DNA of 10,101 nucleotides from an uncultured Phycisphaerales bacterium (lineage in GTDB: Bacteria; Planctomycetota; Phycisphaerae; Phycisphaerales; UBA1924). Where the stretch lies: the NCBI GenBank assembly GCA_937871415.1, contig CALMQD010000050.1:1-10101 (forward strand), in the 5' to 3' direction. Positions 1 to 6,270 of the stretch are shown here, one piece after another. The position numbers and the translations under genes were made by a program. Within the stretch, counting starts at the first letter, position 1, and each line of letters begins with the position of its first letter. Below the pieces are notes generated by a model. That model saw only the letters and a program-made list of their open reading frames with translations. It did no database searches and was not told the origin of the DNA.

Positions 1-2
1 GG

Positions 3-725
3 GTGCGCCGCGGACCCGAGCGCGAGCCAGGGCCGCGCCCGGACGGTCCGCCGGGACGGGGTGACCGGCGCGACATGGCCCCCCCACCGCCGCCGATGGA
101 GCCGTTCACCGAGATCGATCAACTTGTGCGCCGTCCGGGGGACGAACGATTGCCGCCGCTCGACCGCGACCTCTCGCCCGAGGAGCGGACCGCGGTCAAC
201 GAGTTCCTGTCGGCGGCGATGCCCGGACTGGCCGCGGACCTCAAGCGCCTGAGCGAGCGCGACGAGCCCGCCGCGGCCGAGCGTTACCGCCGGGTCTTCC
301 CCCGCTTGCAGCGTGCGCTCGAACTGCGCGAACGCAATCCCGAGCTCTATCAACTCGTGCTCGGCGGCCTGACCGCGCGCCGGGCGATGATGGATCAGGC
401 ACGCGGACTCTCACGCATGGACAAGGAGGCGCCCGATTTCGGCGCAAAACGCCGCGAACTGCTCGACACGGTCGACCACCTGCTGTCCGTCTCTCAACAG
501 GTGCGTCAGATCATTGCGGCGGAGAAGGTCAAGGACCGCGCCGCACTGGTCGAACGAATCGCGGACTGGGCGGTGCAGCACGAGCGCGACCCGGGTGAAC
601 GACGGAACGACGACCGCGAGGGAACCGACCGCCCCGAGCGGCGCCGCGAGCGGGGGGAACCTCGCGACGGGGAGCGCGCGGGCGGGCCGGACGATGGCGA
701 CGAGCCACCGCCGCCGCGCCGGTAG
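3..725 (+). CDS. Pro/Arg-rich helical protein of unknown function, 5' end cut by window edge
   Basis: I do not recognise this gene. The frame is open to the left edge, so the GTG at 3 is probably internal and the true start lies outside the window; 240 residues are visible. The visible N-terminus (about residues 1-35) is low-complexity Pro/Arg/Gly. Residues about 55-200 form a predicted all-helical core rich in Leu, Arg, Glu and Ala, with segments such as LSPEERTAVNEF and LRERNPELYQLVLGG. The C-terminal 45 residues are again charged low-complexity sequence ending in PPPPRR. The helical core between disordered charged flanks recalls the periplasmic Spy/CpxP-like 'heavy-metal resistor' proteins of planctomycetes, but no diagnostic motif is visible, so this is only a suggestion. 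Codon positions behave as in a real GC-rich gene. It converges on the minus-strand gene ending at 749, with 23 bp between the stop codons and no convincing terminator in the gap. Confidence 0.7.
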   Translation: MRRGPEREPGPRPDGPPGRGDRRDMAPPPPPMEPFTEIDQLVRRPGDERLPPLDRDLSPEERTAVNEFLSAAMPGLAADLKRLSERDEPAAAERYRRVFPRLQRALELRERNPELYQLVLGGLTARRAMMDQARGLSRMDKEAPDFGAKRRELLDTVDHLLSVSQQVRQIIAAEKVKDRAALVERIADWAVQHERDPGERRNDDREGTDRPERRRERGEPRDGERAGGPDDGDEPPPPRR

Positions 726-748
726 CCGCCCTTCCCTCTTCAGGGCCA

Positions 749-2002
749 TCAACCTGGCGGCGTGTCGGGCAGATCGAACGTGACCACCACGCTCGACGGC
801 GTAAAAGGAAACTCGATGCGCACGCGGTGCACACGGAAGCGTGACGCGTCCCAGTTCAGGCGGTCGAAGACGTGCTGCAGCATCCGCGGGTACCGCGGGA
901 TGTCGGGCGTCTGGATGGCTCCGACGCCCATCCCCAGGTACTCCGGCGTGACGACCGAGGGAAGCCGATACCGTTCGCTCCCGGGGCCGCGGCGCATCGC
1001 GTCTCCGAAGAGATCCGCGTAGATGCCGACACGCGGCGCCGCGGGTCCGAACACCGTCTCGTGGACCAGCGCGTCGCAGACGAACAGGGCGGTCGGCGTC
1101 CGCACCCGCGCCACCAGCGACATCGTGGCGTTCTCGGGGTCCCGGTACCGGCGCGCCGCCCGCCGGATGATGCTCCCGGCCATGAACGTGGTCGCGCCCG
1201 TGCGGCCCACCGGACCGGCGGCCAGCTCGTTCTCCACGAACCCTCGCTCCGCCCGCACGCGCCTGAACCGCGGCGTCGGGATCGAGCAGAACTCGGTCAA
1301 CAGCGGAACGATCGCGTTGTCCTCGCTCGGGGGATCGATCGGCTCGTCCAGCCCCGGCTGCAACGGTCGCCCCTCATCGTCCGTGGCCATCGCGCGTCCG
1401 ACAACCACCGGCGCATCGTGACGCACGCGCTCGATATCCACGAAACCGTTGAGCGATACGCCGTCGAACATGTCGGCGTCCCGATCGTTCGGCGCGAAGA
1501 TGAACGTCTGCAGTTGAGCCTGCGCCCGCACGCCGGCCATGTAGCTCATCGACCGGAAGGCGCTGCGACGCAGGCCCAGTTCGCCCGCCTCCCCGGCCCG
1601 GTCGCCCAGCATGATCTCGGCCGACGCCCGGTCCCCCGCGTGCAGACGAACGACCTGCTGATACCCGTCGGCCGCTTCACGGACCCGATCCAGCAAGTCC
1701 GGCGCCACGCCCGCCGCCCCGGCTCCGGCGAGGAACGCGTTGATCGAACTCTCTCCGGGAACAAAGCGTGCGGCGACGAACACGTCGCGCTCGTTGACCA
1801 GCCGGAAGACCTTCCAGGCCGCGTTCCGTTCGAGCCCCACGATCCTCGACAAGTCGGCGGCCCGTCGCGGATGGGTTGGTAGCGCTTCGCAGACCGAGGC
1901 GATCGCTTCCTGAAGGTTGGAGAGCGCGCGCTGCACATCCGACTCAAACGCTTGCTGCGGCGACGAGTCTTCTTCGATCCGGGTTTGACCCGCGTTGTTC
2001 AT
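749..2002 (-). CDS. Uncharacterised protein with N-terminal helix-turn-helix-like segment
   Basis: A 417-residue protein if translation starts at the ATG at 2002. A GTG seven codons upstream (2023) is possible, but a plausible promoter -10 box at 2026-2031 would put it upstream of the transcript start, and an AAGAG lies about 8 nt before the ATG. Residues about 42-70 (RRAADLSRIVGLERNAAWKV) read like a winged helix or helix-turn-helix. They are followed by AARFVPGE and a HAGDR motif near residues 121-125. The remaining roughly 280 residues are soluble alpha/beta sequence with no signal peptide, membrane segment or catalytic motif that I can name. From memory, planctomycete genomes carry a conserved uncharacterised family with this HTH-like start, a 'PGE' segment and a 'HAGDR' motif. 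That points to a cytoplasmic, possibly DNA-binding protein, but function is unknown. It is divergent from the secreted dockerin protein starting at 2240. Any regulatory link between the two is inference only. Confidence 0.8.
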   Translation of the reverse strand: MNNAGQTRIEEDSSPQQAFESDVQRALSNLQEAIASVCEALPTHPRRAADLSRIVGLERNAAWKVFRLVNERDVFVAARFVPGESSINAFLAGAGAAGVAPDLLDRVREAADGYQQVVRLHAGDRASAEIMLGDRAGEAGELGLRRSAFRSMSYMAGVRAQAQLQTFIFAPNDRDADMFDGVSLNGFVDIERVRHDAPVVVGRAMATDDEGRPLQPGLDEPIDPPSEDNAIVPLLTEFCSIPTPRFRRVRAERGFVENELAAGPVGRTGATTFMAGSIIRRAARRYRDPENATMSLVARVRTPTALFVCDALVHETVFGPAAPRVGIYADLFGDAMRRGPGSERYRLPSVVTPEYLGMGVGAIQTPDIPRYPRMLQHVFDRLNWDASRFRVHRVRIEFPFTPSSVVVTFDLPDTPPG

Positions 2003-2025
2003 GCCCACGGCTCTTGTCGTCACAA

Positions 2026-2054
2026 ATGCTACACACTAAACCCTAACCTCGCAA
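2026..2054 (-). promoter_or_regulatory. Candidate promoter for the minus-strand HTH-like gene
   Basis: On the minus strand, TTGCGA (plus positions 2049-2054) and TAGCAT (2026-2031) are separated by exactly 17 nt. Each matches the sigma70 hexamers at four of six positions. The predicted transcript start near 2019 leaves a short leader before the ATG at 2002. The segment lies in a marked AT-rich island (about 2024-2085) in an otherwise GC-rich region, and that island also contains the palindrome TCTTTAAAGA at 2073-2082. An alternative -35 (TTGATA, plus 2057-2062) with a weaker -10 also exists, so the exact boxes are uncertain. Confidence 0.35.
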
Positions 2055-2169
2055 GTTTTATCAAAAAAGTTGTCTTTAAAGATGTCTCAGACGAAACAGC
2101 GGGTAGTCTGGTTTCGGATGGAGTACCGCGCAGAGCGAGTCCGTTCACCAGAGAACGCCGTCCCCCATT

Positions 2170-2180
2170 CCCCCCCCCCC
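2170..2180. repeat. 11-base homopolymeric C tract
   Basis: An uninterrupted run of eleven C residues lies 59 bp upstream of the ATG of the dockerin-protein gene, preceded by a second C-rich run (2162-2166). Long homopolymers are prone to slipped-strand mispairing. The position in the promoter or leader of a surface-protein gene would allow length changes to alter expression. No promoter could be placed confidently around the tract, so its role is unproven, and its exact length is also vulnerable to sequencing error. Confidence 0.6.
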
Positions 2181-2239
2181 GGTCCTTGCCGCCGGACACC
2201 CACGGCGGTCGAACCAGCACCTCCTGTAGCGAGAGACCC

Positions 2240-4936
2240 ATGCACGACAGCAGCTGCACATGGAAACGGATTGCCGGAATGCTCATGCTCGGGCTGGCGA
2301 GCCCGGTGCTTGCGGACCCGGTCGCCAGCGACGATTGCTCATCGGCTCCGCAAGTCGGCGAGGGCACGTACGCCTTCGATCTGACGCAGGCCTCGGGCAC
2401 GCCCGGGCTCTCGAGCGCCTGCGACCAGCCGCCGGAAGTGAGCGATATTCTCGCCGACGCCTGGCTGGATTACGTGCCGAGCGGGACCGGTTTCGCCGTT
2501 GTGCACACGGCGCTTCTCCCGACCGACACGCTCAGCGCCGTGTCGGTCTTTGGGGCGTGCACCGGCGGGGAGCTGGCGTGCAACTTCAACTGGTTCGAAG
2601 ACGGCACATCGGCCGTGAGCTTACCGGTCGTGTCCGGACAGCACTACCTTGTCCGTGTCTCGAGCGTCGAGTTCATTGTCGGGACCGGGCAGGTCCGGAT
2701 CGCGCTTGTCCCGGCCTGCCAGCCGGGCCTGGAGGGCGCGCCGGCCAACGACTGCTGCGAAAACGCCACGCCGGTCGGCGACGGTACGTTCCCCTTCACG
2801 ACCGTCGGCGCCACCCGTGACTACGGCGGGTCGTGCGATCAGCTCGACTCGAACCCCGACGTCTGGTTCGATTACGTCGCCGCGGCCACGGGCCACGCCC
2901 GGGTGCGTCCGACACTCGACACCGATTGGATCGACGTCGGCGTCACGGTGCTCGACGGTTCGTGTTCGGGCGAGCTGCTCGAGTGCGCGGCGAACCAGCT
3001 GTACGAGGGCGACGTTCGGCATGCGGTTTTCCCGACGGTCGCCGGGCACCACTACCTCGTCCGCCTTCACAACATCCACTTCGAGATCCCGATTCCCGAG
3101 GCGCCGACCCCCGCGACGGTCACGGGCGGCGTCCGCTTCGAATCGATCTCGCCGCCGGTCAACGACGAGTGCGACACGGCCACGAACATCACCGGCCTGG
3201 GCGAGTTCGCCTACGACAACACGCTGGCGAACGACTCCGGCCCGGACGATGCGCCCGCCTGCCACGAGTTCCTGTTCGGCGCGGACACTTGGGCCATCGC
3301 CCACGACGTGTGGTTCCGCTGGACATGCCCCGCCGACTGGCCCGCCGACACCGACGCCTCGATCAGCACCTGCGGCGGCGTGTTCATCGACACGAAGATG
3401 GCGGTCTATCCCGACGGCTGCCCGGTGGGCCAGCCTCTGGACTGCAATGACGACGACCCCGAGTGCTTCTCGCCCGCAAGCCGCGTGACCTTCACCGCTC
3501 ATCCGAACGTCGCGTACCTCGTCCGCATCGGCAACTTCCCGGACTTCCAGAATCAGCCGGGACCGGACGGAGCACCGGGCACGTTCACGATCGAGCAGCG
3601 ACCGAGCTGCATCGTCGCGCCGATGCCCGGAGACGTGACGGAGCCCGAACCCTGCGGCGAAGCGAACAACGACGGCTGCACCGTCAACGGCACCACCACC
3701 GAAATCTCCTGCGGCACCACGACGATCTTCGGGACCGCGTCGGTCAACGATCTGGTTCCCGATCTCGACATCTACCGCGTTGTGCTGCCGGTGGAGACCG
3801 ACGTCTCCATGAGCATCGTGTCGGAGTTCCCCGCGCTCATCGCCGTCCTCGACACGGCGAACTGCCCGCCCGACCTGATCAACCGGAACAGATTCACGAT
3901 CAACCCGTGCGAAGACCCGCCGGTCGAAGTCTTCACGCACCTGAGCGCGGGGACGTACGACTTCGGCGTCGTCAACCTGAGTTCGCACAGCCCGTGCGGC
4001 GGTAAGAACAACTATCGACTCACGATCAGCGTCGCGACCTGCGAGCCCAGCGGACGTTGCTGCATCGCCGGAGAGTCCTGCCAGGTCTTGCCCCACAGCG
4101 CGTGCGTTGCGGCGCACGGGTCCTGGGGCGGGGACGACTCCGCGTGCCCGCCGCCCGGGGGGAACTACGTCGCCACCACCTGCGCCGATGGGCTTGAAGA
4201 CATCTCGGCCACGGGCGCGCCCGGGCCGGCTTGCGATGACTGCGGCGGGATCGTCGACCTCGGCTTCACGTTCCACTTCTACGGACAGGCCTTCACCAGC
4301 GTCCACGTCTCATCGAACGGGTTCCTGACCTTCAGCGATGCGCAGTGGGACGGAGCACCCGGCCTCTTCGTGCCGCTCCCCAACCCGGACGTCCACGCGA
4401 TCATCGCGCCGCTCTGGGCCAACTGGACCACCGAGGGCCCCGCGGGCGGCGTTTTCACGCAGACGCTGGGATCCGCGGGCCACCGGCGCTTCGTCGTGCT
4501 CTGGAAAGACGTCCCGAGCGTGGACTTCTCGGGCGCGGTCTCGACCTTTGAGGCCGTCCTTCACGAGGACACCGGCGCGATCGATTTCCGGTACGGTGCG
4601 ATCGCCGGCATCGATTTCGCCGCAACAGCGGTGTGCAACGACGCGGGCGACGTGGCCGCGACGTTCCCGCAGCCGAGCTCCGACTCGTGTTCATCTCTGG
4701 CGCTCGTCATCGAGCCCGACCCCTGCGCTCCCGCCTGCGCCGCGGACTTTGACGGCTCCGGCGGCGTGGGCGTTGCGGATCTCTTCGCCTTCCTCGATGC
4801 TTGGTTCGCCCAGTTCCCAGGCGGCACACCGGGCGAGCCGAACGCTGACTTCGATCGCTCGGGTGCGGTCACCGTCGCCGACCTCTTCGGTTTCCTCGAC
4901 GCCTGGTTCGCCGAGTTCGGCACCTGCGGCGTGTAG
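2240..4936 (+). CDS. Large secreted repeat protein with C-terminal GC-type dockerin
   Basis: An 898-residue protein starting at the ATG at 2240. The open frame continues upstream to 1952, but that part would overlap the divergent gene and lacks a signal peptide at its N-terminus. GAGAG sits 4 nt before this ATG. Residues 1-25 form a signal peptide (WKRIAGMLMLGLASPVLA) with likely cleavage after A25. Three divergent copies of a Cys-containing beta-rich module follow at about 31-168, 170-305 and 308-457, with recurring features such as (D)DC or ND-C at the start, DVWFDY/DAWLDY, and GQHYLVR/GHHYLVR. Next come a PPC-like beta domain (about 468-600), a small Cys cluster (C601, GRCC at 605-608, up to C636), and a nidogen-like beta-sandwich (about 640-825: FHFYGQ, SSNGFLTF, IIAPLWANW). 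The C-terminus (about 830-898) has two EF-hand-like dockerin repeats, DFDGSGGVGVADLFAFLDAW at 836-855 and a second starting at D870. This is the planctomycete 'GC-type dockerin' architecture. The role is inferred to be extracellular or cell-surface binding; no enzyme motif is seen. Confidence 0.9.
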   Translation: MHDSSCTWKRIAGMLMLGLASPVLADPVASDDCSSAPQVGEGTYAFDLTQASGTPGLSSACDQPPEVSDILADAWLDYVPSGTGFAVVHTALLPTDTLSAVSVFGACTGGELACNFNWFEDGTSAVSLPVVSGQHYLVRVSSVEFIVGTGQVRIALVPACQPGLEGAPANDCCENATPVGDGTFPFTTVGATRDYGGSCDQLDSNPDVWFDYVAAATGHARVRPTLDTDWIDVGVTVLDGSCSGELLECAANQLYEGDVRHAVFPTVAGHHYLVRLHNIHFEIPIPEAPTPATVTGGVRFESISPPVNDECDTATNITGLGEFAYDNTLANDSGPDDAPACHEFLFGADTWAIAHDVWFRWTCPADWPADTDASISTCGGVFIDTKMAVYPDGCPVGQPLDCNDDDPECFSPASRVTFTAHPNVAYLVRIGNFPDFQNQPGPDGAPGTFTIEQRPSCIVAPMPGDVTEPEPCGEANNDGCTVNGTTTEISCGTTTIFGTASVNDLVPDLDIYRVVLPVETDVSMSIVSEFPALIAVLDTANCPPDLINRNRFTINPCEDPPVEVFTHLSAGTYDFGVVNLSSHSPCGGKNNYRLTISVATCEPSGRCCIAGESCQVLPHSACVAAHGSWGGDDSACPPPGGNYVATTCADGLEDISATGAPGPACDDCGGIVDLGFTFHFYGQAFTSVHVSSNGFLTFSDAQWDGAPGLFVPLPNPDVHAIIAPLWANWTTEGPAGGVFTQTLGSAGHRRFVVLWKDVPSVDFSGAVSTFEAVLHEDTGAIDFRYGAIAGIDFAATAVCNDAGDVAATFPQPSSDSCSSLALVIEPDPCAPACAADFDGSGGVGVADLFAFLDAWFAQFPGGTPGEPNADFDRSGAVTVADLFGFLDAWFAEFGTCGV

Positions 4937-5013
4937 CACGCGCTGGGTCCGTCGCTCGGGCCTTCGGCCTTGATGCCCCACGCTGCTCCGGGCCCGAGCG
5001 ATCAGCGCCGTGC
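4936..5013 (+). other. Long interrupted inverted repeat at the 3' end of the dockerin gene
   Basis: Beginning at the last base of the stop codon, the left arm GCACGCGCTG (4936-4945) pairs with CAGCG (5003-5007) and CGTGC (5009-5013). TCGCTCGGGCC (4952-4962) pairs perfectly with GGCCCGAGCGA (4991-5001). Together this makes up to 21 bp in three helices, with a 6/1 internal loop, a single-base bulge and a 28-nt apical loop that itself contains GGCC-TTC-GGCC pairing. There is no T tract after it, so it is not a classical intrinsic terminator. It could protect the 3' end or act in Rho-dependent termination. Confidence 0.5.
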
Positions 5014-5459
5014 GACGGCCCTGCACCGTCCGCCCTCGATGGGCTCGCTCCCACGCGAAGCCTTCGGGGGCGGACGTTTACTTGGGCTGGCCATGGACCT
5101 CCGCGAGAGGCGCCGGCGCGGTCGAGCGGCCCCGGCCCCAAAGCACCCGTCGGTCCCAATTCCAACGCATTCTGTGCGGGCCGCTCCACCGTCGCCGCGA
5201 GATCGCCGCGACGCACGGCCGCGACGCAGTTCGGACTTTGACCGGTCGTGCAGCTGACGCCAAGCGCTCTTCCCGTAGTCCCGAAAGCAGCGACCGCGAG
5301 GAGCATTGAAACGGTCAAATAAACGAATTGCCGAGCGACGTACTCGATCGGGGGGTTTCTCGGCGCAATAGCAGGGGAAACACGGAGTCCAATATTGTTG
5401 ATAAGCGAGTCCATTATGTGCAATCTGTGGAGTGCGGGCTCTCTGTAGCCACATTTTGC
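5014..5459. other. Gene-less intergenic stretch
   Basis: I find no convincing gene here. The first half (to about 5280) is GC-rich and the second half is distinctly more AT-rich, ending in the promoter at 5460. A minus-strand frame is open from an ATG at 5414 down to 4869 (181 codons). It contains one hydrophobic segment (FVYLTVSMLLAVAAFG), but it lacks a ribosome binding site, has a low-complexity Arg/Pro/Gly C-terminus and runs into the 3' end of the dockerin gene. It could be a decayed gene or chance. An 8-bp palindrome CAATATTG lies at 5390-5397. No RNA gene was recognised. Confidence 0.5.
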
Positions 5460-5488
5460 TTGACGTTCCCCTTGTCGGGGGGTATTTT
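5460..5488 (+). promoter_or_regulatory. Near-consensus sigma70-type promoter for the surface-protein operon
   Basis: TTGACG (5460-5465) matches the -35 consensus at five of six positions, and TATTTT (5483-5488) matches the -10 at five of six. They are separated by exactly 17 nt. The predicted transcript start is near 5495, about 50 nt upstream of the GTG at 5547. The spacer contains CCCC (5468-5471) and GGGG (5477-5480), a short inverted repeat. The G run 5477-5482 can alternatively pair with CCCC at 5489-5492, just after the -10. This could be an operator or just local base composition. Confidence 0.65.
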
Positions 5489-5498
5489 CCCCGCAGTT

Positions 5499-5514
5499 AC
5501 GGCGATTCCGCCGT
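5499..5514 (+). promoter_or_regulatory. 5'-UTR hairpin
   Basis: ACGGCG (5499-5504), loop ATTC (5505-5508), CGCCGT (5509-5514): a perfect 6-bp GC-rich stem with a tetraloop. It lies within a few nucleotides of the predicted transcript start and 32 nt before the start codon. It has no T tract and is upstream of the ribosome binding site, so it is more likely a 5'-end stabilising structure or protein-binding site than a terminator. Confidence 0.5.
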
Positions 5515-5535
5515 GACACTGCTCCTTTCTCTCGC

Positions 5536-5544
5536 GGAGGTGAG
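5536..5544 (+). promoter_or_regulatory. Strong ribosome binding site selecting a GTG start
   Basis: GGAGGTGAG is a near-perfect anti-SD match. The GGAGG core (5536-5540) ends 6 nt before the GTG at 5547, ideal spacing, and 15 nt before the next in-frame ATG at 5556. This supports GTG at 5547 as the start. It is the strongest Shine-Dalgarno sequence I see in the window. Confidence 0.8.
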
Positions 5545-5546
5545 AC

Positions 5547-6161
5547 GTGATTCGTATGAAGTGCGCACTGAGCGCAGCCGCTTTGGTGGCTGCGGCCGCT
5601 GCGAGTGCAGCCGGTGCTCCCCTGAACCTGGTTTCGGTGAACCCTGACGTCGCATCCATCGGCGTCGCGGTCAGCTACAACGCGACGACTCAGACTTTCA
5701 CGGCAAGCGGGCGGACTCAGAATCTGCTTCTGCCGTCGCTGGTGAGCGTGCCGCTGGGCAATGTGCGTCAGTTTCTGCTGACCGCGATCATCGACAACAA
5801 CGGCAACCTCGCCGGTCCGGGGTCGCTCACGGTGCGCGGCGACTACAACGTCTCCGACGAACTGCTCTTCTCGTCGAACACGATCTCCGCGTTCGGCTTC
5901 AGCGCGTTCAACAAGTTCGAGTTCGTCTTCATCCAGCAGGCCGGGTCGCTCGCTCCGGTCGGCACGCCGATCGGCACCATCCTGGTGGAGGCGGGGCTTT
6001 CGTTCGCCGGCGGCGTACCCGACTTCTACTCGTCATTCGACAGTGCGTTCTTCCCCGGCGGCCCGGGCACAGGTAACGCCGACACCTTCGTCCCCGCACC
6101 GGCATCGGCCGGTCTGGTCGTCGGTCTGGGCGCCATGAGCGCGCGTCGCCGCCGCCGCTGA
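5547..6161 (+). CDS. Small secreted surface protein with PEP-CTERM-like C-terminal signal
   Basis: A 204-residue protein translated from a GTG start. Residues 1-23 are a signal peptide: positive MIRMK, an Ala-rich hydrophobic core, and cleavage probably around SAAG/APLN. The body (about 24-175) is a beta-rich extracellular module with no Cys after the signal peptide and no enzyme motif. The C-terminus is tripartite: VPAPA at 182-186, a hydrophobic Gly/Val/Leu stretch, then a run of five Arg at the very end. This is the layout of PEP-CTERM sorting signals, in the VPAP-type variant common in planctomycetes. It predicts membrane retention followed by processing by an exosortase, which is not in this window. 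The body aligns by eye with residues about 40-195 of the next gene's product, sharing SYN/TYD plus Q, an 'AFGF' motif, 'G-LAP' and 'IG-I'. It is the first gene of an apparent two-gene operon, 109 bp before the next start. Confidence 0.85.
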   Translation: MIRMKCALSAAALVAAAAASAAGAPLNLVSVNPDVASIGVAVSYNATTQTFTASGRTQNLLLPSLVSVPLGNVRQFLLTAIIDNNGNLAGPGSLTVRGDYNVSDELLFSSNTISAFGFSAFNKFEFVFIQQAGSLAPVGTPIGTILVEAGLSFAGGVPDFYSSFDSAFFPGGPGTGNADTFVPAPASAGLVVGLGAMSARRRRR

Positions 6162-6236
6162 TTTCACAACTCCAATCCAGCCAACCGCTCCACGGCTGCG
6201 CGGCGTGCGCTGTTGTTCCGCTCGCACTCTCGCCCC

Positions 6237-6252
6237 GCCGAGCACGCTCGGC
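6237..6252 (+). promoter_or_regulatory. Hairpin in the leader of the SdrD-repeat gene
   Basis: GCCGAG (6237-6242), loop CACG, CTCGGC (6247-6252): a perfect 6-bp stem with a tetraloop, ending 18 nt before the ATG at 6271 and 6 nt before the likely weak ribosome binding site GGAA (6259-6262). There is no T tract, so transcription probably continues from the upstream gene. It has the same dimensions as the hairpin at 5499-5514 in front of the related upstream gene and may tune translation or mark a processing site. Confidence 0.4.
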
Positions 6253-6270
6253 TCACACGGAATCGCAAAC

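Noticed and set aside
734..745. A short hairpin CCCT-CTTC-AGGG between the convergent genes ending at 725 and 749
   Set aside because: The stem is only 4 bp with no T tract on either strand, too weak to call a terminator.
872..1882. A 336-codon plus-strand open frame inside the HTH-like gene
   Set aside because: It is His/Arg/Pro-rich with no domain and no ribosome binding site, and lies antisense to a better-supported gene.
2028..2048. A telomere-like or DnaA-like run in the AT-rich island (TAAACCCTAACC)
   Set aside because: It is a single short occurrence with no tandem copies or DnaA-box consensus, and there is no other sign of a replication origin.
1952..2239. An N-terminal extension of the dockerin protein from an upstream start at 1952
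   Set aside because: It would overlap the divergent HTH-like gene, would place the signal peptide about 100 residues into the protein, and is translated from AT-rich control DNA and the poly-C tract.
2621..4306. A 561-codon open frame on the minus strand, opposite the dockerin gene
   Set aside because: The composition is Arg/Val/Asp-biased without domain features. The plus-strand frame has a signal peptide, module repeats and a dockerin, so the minus frame is a codon-bias shadow.
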